Origin: Psococerastis gibbosa
Lineage: Eukaryota; Arthropoda; Insecta; Psocodea; Psocidae
Assembly (NCBI GenBank): GCA_963971405.1
Contig: OZ020491.1
Location: 15,246,855 to 15,310,854, forward strand
Reading direction: 5' to 3'
Length of the DNA stretch: 64,000 nucleotides
In this document: positions 50,769-62,700 of the stretch, piece after piece
How the letters are laid out: each line of letters begins with the position of its first letter
Numbering within the stretch: position 1 is the first letter of the stretch
Notes under the pieces: generated by a model
Seen by the model: the letters and a program-made list of their open reading frames with translations, nothing else
Databases searched by the model: none
Told to the model about the DNA's origin: nothing
Program-made: the position numbers and the translations under genes

Positions 50769-53700
50769 TTAGCTAGATTGTAACCTACGATATTGATCAA
50801 GTATATCGGATGTGCAGACGTAGCTGCCGTTGCCAATCTGCACCATACTAGCACCTGCATGTAAGATATTTGGGGTGAGAAGCGACTGGTGATTAATGGT
50901 TGTCATGGGGAAACTTGCAATAATTGTCTGTTGTTGGGGCACTTGGTGTGGCTGCTGCTGAATATGCAGTTGGCTATGCTGCTGCTCCTCCTGTTGAGCC
51001 GCCTGCGAAGATAAATTAAGGTAAATCATCCGAATATACGATAGTTCTAACTTTTGAAAAAAAAACGTTCCGATTTATTAGCTTAAACCATTTTACATGG
51101 AAATGGAGGAAACTCAAATTTACACCCATAACAGAAGATTTATAGTTTATTTATAAAAATAAAATAAATAAGACCGATTTTCGAACCAGCCAAAAAGGGT
51201 GCCGTATTTTTTTGATGATGTCACGCGTGTATAATTGTTTCAAAATCAATCAATCCTTTTTTCAGAGGAAGTCGGGTTACTTATCCAGATATTATTGGCT
51301 TTATGGGAACCGGCCTGCAACATGCCCGGAACCGAGTTCAAGGCTTCCTAATAGGCTGCTGGAGTCTGGTCTTTATTCAGGCTCATCTCCACCATCCTAT
51401 TGTAAAGCTCGGAAACCGAGGGAGTATCCAAAGTGGCCCTGAGAGCAGGATCCACTCTAGGATGCTCCCTCAGTTTTCGGATCCTTCCAGCTAGTGTATT
51501 TGGAATTAGCACCCTCAGACTTTGGGGCCCTAGGCCTCCCATTTTAATGGGTCCATTAATCAACGCATCGGGAAAATGCGTATGAAGGTGTAAAGCCTAC
51601 CTGGTACAGTTACGGATCTGGACGTCAAAATAATCTAATTGCTTGGAAGTAACGCGTGACGTCTGCAGAACGTAAATGTACCTATGTACCAGATACTGCC
51701 TAATCAAAAGCAGCTTCTGGTGCGGCTTTAACGCCAACCTGCGCACTCTCCCGAAGTTTATGCCGAAATCTAAGCCCAAAAATCTGAAGGTATTAATTGC
51801 AACCACACCAGCAGCCTGATCGAGGCGATTATAATACCGGTATTTATTTAATCCCCTGGTATTAAAAATGTAAACAAGATAATTTTATAATGGAAAGTGC
51901 TATTCAAAATTTGTTTGTTTACAGTTATAATCCTTGGGTATTTATTTAACCCCGGTATTATAATCGCCTCGATCACACTGCTGGAATACTGACCACATAA
52001 ATAGCAAATAAGGACTTTGTGGGATTATAAATAGCCCTTAATTTGTTATTAACTTTGCCGATAAGAGAATGGCACTTAAGGGGATTAAGTGCGATTCCCC
52101 TAGCCTCAAAGAAGTTATTAGTGGTGGCCAGTATTTTTGACATGTTCTCTTGGCCTCCTATTATAACCTGATTGTGTCCCTCGGGTAACATCTTTCCTTA
52201 GATGTGTCACCCCCTGAACTAAGTCATATTTTTGCTTCGCTATTAGTCCGGGTCTCGTAGCGTAGCCACTCAACAACCGCCTCACAAACATACCGACTCC
52301 CATCAGACGTGCAAGTGCTCTGCACATTCTGGCAGGCTCTATCATGTCCACGGTCATTGGGGCCATCGAAATAGCAGCAACAAGATGCTCAGTTCGACAA
52401 GTTGCTGCAAGTTAGATTTCAACATGATGCACTGTGTGTCCACAAGCTAAAATTTATTGGGCTTAGATGTACTGACTACTAAAATAAATCAGCACAGGAA
52501 TAAAGGAAAAATAGTGTAAAAGCCGATTGGAAACCATCTTTTGTCAGTTTCTCCAGTGTCAGTGTCTTAGGCCGAGTTTAAGAGTGTACGCCCGTAGGAA
52601 ATTGGCAGCCCGAAATTTAATACTTTTTTTATTTATTTAATTAACTAAGCAACTTATTAAAGATTTGGCTCATTTAAGAGAAGGCTACGTCATGCATCAT
52701 ATAATAAGGCATTTTTAGTTTTCGAAATTGTCGTTTTTTTTTATAAAATCGTGAAAAATGATTGTTTATAAAATATTATCATGTTTACGAAAAAAACGAC
52801 AATTTCGAAAATTAAAAATATCTTATTATATGATGCATGAACTAGTCTTCTACAACTTTAATGAGCCAAATCTTTAATAACATGCTTAGTTAATTAAATA
52901 AAAAATGAAAAGGCTTAAATTTCGGGCTGCCAATTTCCAGCGGGCTGCACACTCTTAAGCTGGAGGTGGATGAGGTGGAATAGGTATTTCATTATTAAGG
53001 AGCGTTCAGACTTACGTCTTCGTCCAGTTTTAACTTATTCCGATGCCGTTGCTTGTGTGCCTCCAGCGAGTGCTTACTGCTAAAGATTTTTTCACAAAAG
53101 TCACAGTTGTACGTTACTGCTGCCTGTTTCTCCCCTTTGACATGCGACGCCTGTAAAATGCCAAAGTTAACAATAAATAACTAGGTACTACTATATGATA
53201 AAACAACCCGCCTAACAACATACAATAATTACAAAGGCTTTGACGGCCGGAGTCAGATGATGAAGCAGTAAAATCTGGACTCTGCTGCTTCATCAATCCA
53301 CAAAATAAAACACAAACTTATTATGGATTGAAATATTACTAGAAATATATAAGCTTTGGATCTCATTGTCATAAATGTCTGGCCAATTTGTAGCACATGC
53401 ACTAGTTACAATGCATCAAACGTGCTCCGTTGTAGAGACAGAATTTAACTTGCAGACATATTCATCTTTTTTGATTGGTGATTGGCAATATGGACCTGCC
53501 CTTAAAAGGGAAGTCGTGCTCTTGCCAAACCACTGCCAAAGGTTTTTCAAACGGGATGTTCTTCCGCCGGGAGCCCCCAGTTCTTCCCTTGGATTATAAC
53601 ATGCATATTTTTCGTTTCTCATGACATGGCCGAAGTATATTAGTTTTTGTTTCATAACAGTCAGCTGCAACTCGGCTTCTGTATCCATTTCATTCGCCTC

Positions 53701-56700
53701 AGGACCTCGGCAGTAGGGACACGATTTCTCCGAGATATGCGCAGCATTCGCCTGTATATCCACAACTCAAATGACTTGCTATCGCTGACCATAATCCTGT
53801 CCTGGGTTGGTACCATCATATACTTAAGATGAGTTATTGAGTTTCACGTGAAATAGCAAGAGAATTATCTGACAATTACCCAATTTGTTTTGTTTCAATT
53901 TACAATAGTACCTTATGGATCGTATAGTAATGCTTCACCACAAAGCTCTTGCCACAGACTTCACAAACATGCGGGCCGTTAATTCCATGCGTCTTTTTGT
54001 GTTTGTGCAAATTGTCTTTTCTACTGAAGTTTTTCTGGCATATGTCACATGGATAAAGCTTTTGACCTGTGTGCGATACCTGCAACAAAAATAGGAACTT
54101 AGTTTTATCAGGCTTAAAATGTATTTTTTAATGTTGAATCATTATTACCAAATATACAAAAATATTAGTACATAATCTGAATTTATTGAATATGCAGCAG
54201 CTTTGAATATTGTATAAGTTATGCAATGTGGCGTAAGAATGTTCACCTTTCACCCATAAAGGTTCCACCCGTATGAAATCTGTTCGAAGTTGAGAGATAG
54301 TGTTCTGGTCAGAAATGAAGCTATGCTGAACATAATTAATATAATTTATTAATTAGTGAAGATATTAATTTTCACATTTAAAGGGTAGAAGAAGTTGTTT
54401 AAACATTTTTTCAAAAAATATTTTATCATTGAAGGTGTTCTACTCCGTTCTTATACAAGTTCTTTACTCAACATAATTCAAATACATGGGAAAGGGTGGG
54501 AAATAACACCTTCTTCCATGACAAAATGAGTGTTTTTTAAATCCGACTTAGGAGACATTTGATGGGGTCATATGTCTCATGAATTGTTAATCGTACAGCT
54601 GTCAAAATATCACAATAAGCTTTTATTGTATACAAGCGGGGCTTGGGTCCGCTCCGCGGCCCCGCCCCCTTGCGCCTGCGGCGGGCGGCAGCTCGCCTTT
54701 ACTTTCCAGAAATTTCTAATTTTCCGCGCAATTTTTTAATTATTTTTTTCTTTCATAAGAACCTTTTCCTGACAATGACAAATACTACAAAACAAAAAAT
54801 TGTGAAATCGGTCCAGCCGTTCACGCGTGATGCCGTGACAAAGGGATTAATTTATATATATATAGTTATGTGAAAGAAGAAGAAATATCAGCAACCATAG
54901 TGCTGACAGCAAAGTCAGCACCAGACCTGGCCTTGCACGGGCAGCACGGAGACTACACCAGCAATGCGCAGCAAGGCAGACATTAGTAATACTCTAGAAC
55001 TCGAGCGTTTAGTTACTTCTTGACTTGTAAGATTTTTTGGGAAAAATAAATTTGATTTTTTAAAAAGAAAAACTTTACATTTTGATCTTAATTGGCGCAG
55101 TCGGTAGGATCCGCGAGTGTTTTCAATTTCGGGGGTTTAGTGCCAAAGTTTTTCGGTTCGCGCTGGGACATCTGCGAACTTAGTGCAGCCCTTAAAAACG
55201 CAGCTTTCTTCCCCTACGAAGACACGTGGCCTTCAGACCTTTACACGGATCCATTAAAGAACCTCGCCCCGCACTGTCTACCCCTAGACGCGGGAGAACA
55301 CTACGAGTTCAACGGAAACAGCTGAAGTATCTATGGACGTCACAGCATTACTGTACTTGTACCTGTACCTGTAAGTCCTTTATTTCGTTTCCTTTCCTTT
55401 ATTATTGTATTACCCAAGTTATTGTCTGATTTTTAAACTAAAAATTTATGCTAGTATAGCCTATGTCAGTTGAATTAATTGCTGGTAACAAAGTAGCCTT
55501 GAATATTGGAAAAAAGTTAATCTTAAAACCCCCTACTTTAAAAATGTTAAGTCCAATTTCCAGTCCAGTAAACATTAAAATGTCTACTCCCAATGCAACC
55601 ACTACTAATGTTTTGAGCGAGAGCGAAGTTAAAACATTGCTACACGCAATTCCAGAATTTTCGCTAGGGGACAATCTTTATATTTTCTTAAGTGAAGTAG
55701 ATAATTTATGTGCCCATACTCACCAGAGGCTTATGCCCGATCACGTGTATGTCTTTGAGTTTACAATAAGATCCAAAATTAAAGGGGAGGCAAGAGATTA
55801 TTTAGCATACCAAAACGCTACTAGTTGGGGGGACATAAAAAAATGTTTAATTCAAAAATACGGGGACCAAAGGAACGAAGACATACTTCTTAATAGCTTG
55901 ATTCAGTGCGTCCAAGCAAAGAACGAAACATACCTAGACTATTATGGCAGGCTCCTAAAAGCACTGAACGCCCTAATGCAGCACTTGCAGTTGAACCACA
56001 GTTCAGACCCTACATACATGAAATATAAAAAAATTGATTATGAAAAATTAGCACGTAAAACTTTTCAGAACGGCTTACAAGAGCCTCATAGGTCATTCTT
56101 AGGGAATTTTGTCACATCCACTTTGGAAGAGTGCATTTCTAAATGCCAAATTTTTGACAATCGCAAACAAGAGTGGGACTATTACGAATTTTTAAGGAAA
56201 ACTAACGATAGTACTGACAAAACTACCGACAAGAGAGCCCAAACTCCGTCTCAAACACCATTTGCACAAATGCAGGCCCCTAGCTCCCGTCCCCAACCAT
56301 TCAATAATCCATTTATGAGAAATCAATTCCAAAGGCCTCTAACCACGTCTCAGCCATTTGCTAAGCCGTTCCAATCCAACCCGTTCGGAAGGCCTTTCCA
56401 ACCACAGTTCCCAAAACCGCCTTATGGCTCACAAAATTTCTTCAACAGACAAGCTCCATTCCAGAGAGCTCCATTCCCAACATCTCAACCAAAACCTTTC
56501 AATAAACCAAATTTTGGCCTTTCTTCGAATATGGCACCTAACACGCAAAAACTACCCCCACCTGAACCTATGTCGGTTCAGTCATACGTGCCCCCTAAAC
56601 CAAATAATTTTGCATTTCCCCACCAACAACAACCCTTTAGATCAATGTATAATGACGAAACCACTGAAGAAGCCTACCCTTACTACCCTCCAGAGAATTA

Positions 56701-59700
56701 TTTCGAACAATACGACGCACAAGAAATGGAAACTCCACAATATTCTCCTGCCCAAACGCTAGAAGAAAACGAAAACGAAGATGGAAATTTTCACAGGGAT
56801 GCCTCACATCCACCCCCTATATAGTAAACCTCAACTCCCTCAACTCAACAGCCAAACTACCCTTCTTCTACCTGCCCGAATTGAACTTAAAAATACTCAT
56901 TGATTCCGGCGCCTCCAACTCAGTCATAAATCCAGGTCCAGCTTACGACCTTTTTCAAAATTACATTTTCCAAAAACCATTCACCGTTACAGGCCTGCAG
57001 AAGCGGGTTTCCGCACAAGACAATGTAATGTTCCCAGTGTTATACCCATTTGGAATAGAAAACAGTTTGCACTTCCACGTCATAGACTGGCACAATCACT
57101 TCGATGCCCTTATTGGCAGTGAAGACCTGGACAATCTTGGAGCTATAATAAACTACCGCAACAAAACTCTGCAAATGAATGACGTCGAAATCCCTTTCTC
57201 ATATGTATTTTTAAATAGCAAATTAGTAGATGTGCACCCAATTTATTCAGAAAACATAATAACAATTCCAGTTACTATTGAACAGGGAGATGTCATTATA
57301 CCAGAAATACAAATTCACGAAAATTTAATAATACCAGAATCTATTGCAACCGCGGAGAACGGCATCTGTAATATCCCCAATACTTTCGGCATTGTAGGAG
57401 GAATAAATTTCCGAAACAGAATACAAGTATCATCGATACACGAGAACGATTTAGAAACTCCCCCAACGAATCACGACTTTATCGATGTTCCCAAGGTACT
57501 TAGAACGTCTCACTTAAATTCAGAAGAGCGAAAGAAAATTACCGAATTATGCAAAAAATTTAGAGATATCTTGTACACCGAAAAGGCAAACTTAACATTC
57601 AGCAATGCAGTGAAACATAGCATACGCACCACGGATGACTCCCCAGTCTATGTCAAATCATACAGACACCCTTACGCCATGAATGCAGAGATACAGAAAC
57701 AAATCCAAAAGTTATTAGATAATGAAATTATTAGACCATCCGTGTCTCCCTTCAGCGCACCTGTTTGGGTAGTCCCCAAAAAGTTAGACGCATCGGGACA
57801 GCGCAAGTATCGTATGGTGATTGATTACCGCAGGCTTAATGAGAAGACAATCGAGGACAAATATCCTCTCCCCCGGATAGACGAAATTTTAGATAATCTA
57901 GGCAAATGCAAGTACTTTAGTACCATAGACTTAGCCCAGGGGTTTCACCAAATCGAGATGGACCCGAGTTCGGTTGAAAAAACAGCTTTCTCAGTAAGCA
58001 ATGGCCATTACGAATATCTTCGGATGCCTTTTGGCCTTAAAAACGCCCCAGCAACCTTCCAAAGAGTTATGGACAACCTTCTGAAAGAATTGCTTTACAA
58101 ATGTTGCTTCGTTTATATGGACGACGTCGTAATTTTCTCAAAATCCCTAGATGAACATCTCCTCCACATCCGTTTAGTATTTCAAAAATTAAGGGATAGC
58201 AACTTCAAAATCCAATTAGACAAATCAGAATTTCTGTGCAAGGACGTCGCTTTTTTTGGACACGTCATCACCCAGGATGGCATAAAACCAAACCCCACTA
58301 AAATAGAAGCTGTTGAAAAATTTCCTATTCCGACCACCACTAAAGAAATAAAATCGTTTTTAGGGTTAGTTGGGTACTATAGACGTTTTATTGCCAATTT
58401 CGCTCAAATTGTAGCTCCCATGACCAGGGCCTTAAAAAAGGGATCAAAGATTAATGTGAATGACCCTGAATATGTAAAATCTTTTCATACTTGCAAAGAA
58501 TTACTGACAAATGCCCCCATACTTGCTTATCCTGACTTCAAGAAGCCATTCATTCTAACAACCGATGCCTCAAATGTCGCACTAGGCAGTGTTTTATCTC
58601 AGAACGGTAAGCCCATAGCTTACTACTCCAGGACGCTAAATTCTGCGGAAAGAAACTATTCCACCATCGAACGAGAATTACTCGCAATCTTAGAATCCAC
58701 AAAACACTTTCGACCTTATCTGTTTGGTCAGAAATTTACTATCGAAACAGATCATAATCCCCTCGTTTGGCTATATAAGATAAAAGAACCCAATTCCCGA
58801 CTGATTAGATGGAAACTGAAGTTAGATGAGTTTAATTTCGACATAGTCTACCGAAAAGGTAAAGAAAATTACGTAGCCGACGCTCTCTCGCGAATAGAGA
58901 TCCATAACGATGAGATCATCGACGAACTCTGCTCCATAATTCCTAATATAGACGAAATACCCACTATATCTGAAGCTGACGTAGAAAGGATAATTGAATC
59001 CCAAAGAGAAGTCAGTACACCCTCTGATAACTTTAATGACTCAGACAATATTCCGCTGAATCGCCTACTCCCATTGTCACCCGATATCATTCCCTTAGAC
59101 GACCCACCAATACTATCTCTTCCGGACCCCAACAACCAGTCTGATATTGACGACAATCAAACAATTCATTCCACCAATGACGATAATGGAAAAGGTCTAC
59201 CAATCTCCGAGAGACCGGTAAATATTTTCCCAAACAGAATTTATCTTAAACTAGGCGAAATTTTCAAACGTCGTATTACTAGACCGTTTAATAAAAATAC
59301 ACATATCATCACCATCAATCCTAATGCCATCGATGAGAACCTATCTGAACTCTTGAAAGATACAATCAAACCAGATTTATCATACGGAGTATTTTTCGAA
59401 GACGAAAAAATAAGGACACGTTTTATAGAAATGTGCAAATCACTTTTCAACCCTTCCATAAAAATAGTTATCAGTAATAACCGTTGTTTAGATGTGACCG
59501 ACCCCGATAGTCAAAGCGAGATAATCTATGAGTACCACGACAAAACCCATAATGGCATTAACGAAACTCTAGCTCATGTGAAACAAAAATACTACTGGCC
59601 AAAAATGAAAGATACAATCACCCAAATCATAAACAAGTGTGATACGTGCTTACGTTCTAAATACGAACGACACCCTTACAACCCAAAAATAGGGGGGCCC

Positions 59701-62700
59701 CTATTGGCAAAAAGACCCTTCAAAGTAATCCACATAGATACATTCAGCTTCCAAAATTCAAAATTTCTCACTATCATTGACCTTTTCTCTCGATATGCAC
59801 AAGCTTATAAAATAAAAGACGGGACCGGGCTTACAGTCTTAAATAAACTGAGACATTTCTTTGGCCATCATAATTATCCAAATAAATTGGTATGTGACGA
59901 AGGTAGGGAATTCAAAAATAGAACTTTCGAGGAATTCTGTAAATTACATAAAATTGAACTACACTTTACTACAGTAAACAACCCCAGCTCCAACTCCCCA
60001 ATAGAAAGATTCCATTCCACAATTTTGGAAAAATTAAGAACCCTTAAAATCAAGAACCCTCACGATCTCCCATGCACGCTAATGACTTCAGCAATACTCA
60101 TTTACAACCAGTCAATCCACTCAGGAACAGGATACTCACCCTTTCATTTATTATACGGGCCCTATGAAAAATTGACAGACTTTGACATTAACATGACAGT
60201 ACTAGAACAATACAATCAAAAACGAAAAAACGAAATCCTCCCATTTTATGATCAAGTATATTCTCGAAACGAGGAACGAGCCACGAAACAATTAGAAAAA
60301 CTAAACCAAAATAGAGAAGAACCTCCTGACTTCGGAAATCAGGAGATTTACGTTGAAAGAAATAGGCCGAAGAAAACAGACCCTCCTTTCGAAAAAAGTA
60401 AAGTTGTAAATCAGTCCGACGGAAAAATCACGGGACTAACAGAGAAAAACAGACCAACAACTGCCCACGCTAAAGCTATCAAACGACTGAGACAACATAA
60501 TGTTAATTTACAGGTTGCTCGTACCCCATCACCCGGGCCTAGCTCTTCAGGTGACGAAAACGAGGACTAATGGATTCTTTGAGGAACCTATGGGCAACTG
60601 CAGAATTCTAGACCACTATCATAGCTTTTTCTTCTACATCGATCTTTCGAAAATTGAACAAAACTATTTAACCTTAAAAGGAAACTTTGATAGAATTAAA
60701 GATAATGGGGTAAAAGATATAATTACTAATAATATAAGGGGAAATCTAGAATTAGAATTAAGGGAAATAAGGCAAGTGTTAGACAAGCTTACTCGTAGTC
60801 GCATAAAAAGAGGCTTAGTTAATGTTCTGGGGAAAGCTATAAAATTTATAACAGGAAATCCCGACGATGACGACTTACAAACGATTAATAACAACATAAA
60901 CAAACTTTTCAAAAATCAAAAATCTGAAATCGACAAAATAGATCGTTTTGTTTCCTTTGCTAATCATGTCACTAAGAGATTTTCGTATGAAACCAAAATT
61001 ATTAACAGCAATTTGAACCAAACCAAAAAGTACCTACACAACCTTACCACCGAAATAGACTTCAGAGCTCTCCTTCAAACAGAAATCTTTCAAGCACAGA
61101 ATACATTGAGACCACTCTTGATGATAGAAAGGACAATAAGTATGTCACTGGTCAGCATACCAAATTTAGAAATAATTAACCTCCAAGAACTCTTAGAAAT
61201 TCGCAAACACTTGGTAAAAGTTTACAGCCCACAGCAATTACTTCCGCTTGACAAATTCCACCCATTCCGATTATTAGAAGCATCGAAACTATCGATTTTT
61301 GAAGTAAATCAGGCAATCACTTTTCTCCTAAAAATACCAATCCTGAAACCTTTCATTGCCAACCTATCTCGTATATATCCAGCACCAAATCCTGATGACG
61401 TCATTGTCATACTCCCGAAGAAGTTCTTGATACGAATTGGTGACTCCAAACTGTGGATTGAAGATGGATGCGTACCCATTAACGAAATCACCCTCTGCAC
61501 GAAAGAACCCTCGCAAGACCAGTGTTCCCCCGAAACTCCGACTACCTGTAAAACCGCCAAAGTGTCTAATAACTTCAAATTAGTGCACGAACTAAAAAAT
61601 CGACAACTCCTAGTTATGTTTAACGAACCATGTGAAGTGATCGAAGACTGTACCGGTTTACTAGACCGAAAAACTCTTCAAGGAATATTTCTCCTTAGTT
61701 CTCAATGTCGCATAATAATTGGACCATACACTTACTCATTCACCGTGCCATCCTTCGGAATGAACATAACAAAAGCCACCATGATTACATTAAATACAAA
61801 TCAAAGTGTACAACTATTGCTCCAACACCTCAACAACCCGCAAGAAATTACTTCTGACGTAAAAGAACTTAGTGAATCAAAACCATTCGAGAATCTACAA
61901 CAAGTCATCCACTACTCAACTACCACCACGTGTTTTATTATTTTGGCAGCGGCATTATTCTTAACCCTTAGGTTCAGAAAACGCCTCCACGACCTATTCT
62001 GCAAGCCGAGAACCATTATTCACCTTGATCACACCAGTAATAGTGACGACATAAAGAACGAGGACGTTCATCCCTCTTAAGGGGGAGGAGTTATGTGAAA
62101 GAAGAAGAAATATCAGCAACCATAGTGCTGACAGCAAAGTCAGCACCAGACCTGGCCTTGCACGGGCAGCACGGAGACTACACCAGCAATGCGCAGCAAG
62201 GCAGACATTAGTAATACTCTAGAACTCGAGCGTTTAGTTACTTCTTGACTTGTAAGATTTTTTGGGAAAAATAAATTTGATTTTTTAAAAAGAAAAACTT
62301 TACATTTTGATCTTAATTATATAGATAGCGGACCCGACAGACTTCGTCCTGTCTAAAAGATTTGTAATGTTGCAGTTTTTTGTTTCTACCTATTTAATAG
62401 TCGCGGCAAAAAATCTGAACAGAACCGTCACCATGGTGAAGGGCGTTGTGAATAAAAAATAATTAAATAAAATTTTGAATTTTAAAGGAAACAATCGCTT
62501 TATTGTTAATCATGTGAAACATTATTATGAACAAAAATCAGTTTTATTTTCATTGTAGTGCAAATCTACATCTACAGTTTATTGTTACATTTCAACACAT
62601 GTCTACTCTATGTCCATGGCCCTGGTTTCTAACCTTATCTGGTTATTTTAATTGTAATTTTAAATTGCAGCCGATAAAAACTACCCATCAGTCCCGGAAT

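Larger units (their letters stand above)
54864..62318 (+). mobile_element. Errantivirus-type Ty3/gypsy element with intact gag, pol and env
   Basis: 7455 bp. Two 230-bp LTRs beginning AGTTATG and ending TTAATT look identical by eye. A 4-bp target duplication ATAT flanks them (54860-54863 and 62319-62322). GGCGCAGTCGG directly after the 5' LTR is a primer-binding site of the type used by 17.6/297-like insect elements (a tRNA-Ser is likely). GGGGGAGG before the 3' LTR is the polypurine tract. All three frames are uninterrupted. This is an insect endogenous retrovirus of the Metaviridae, very recently inserted, antisense to the zinc-finger gene in its first visible intron. Confidence 0.95.
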
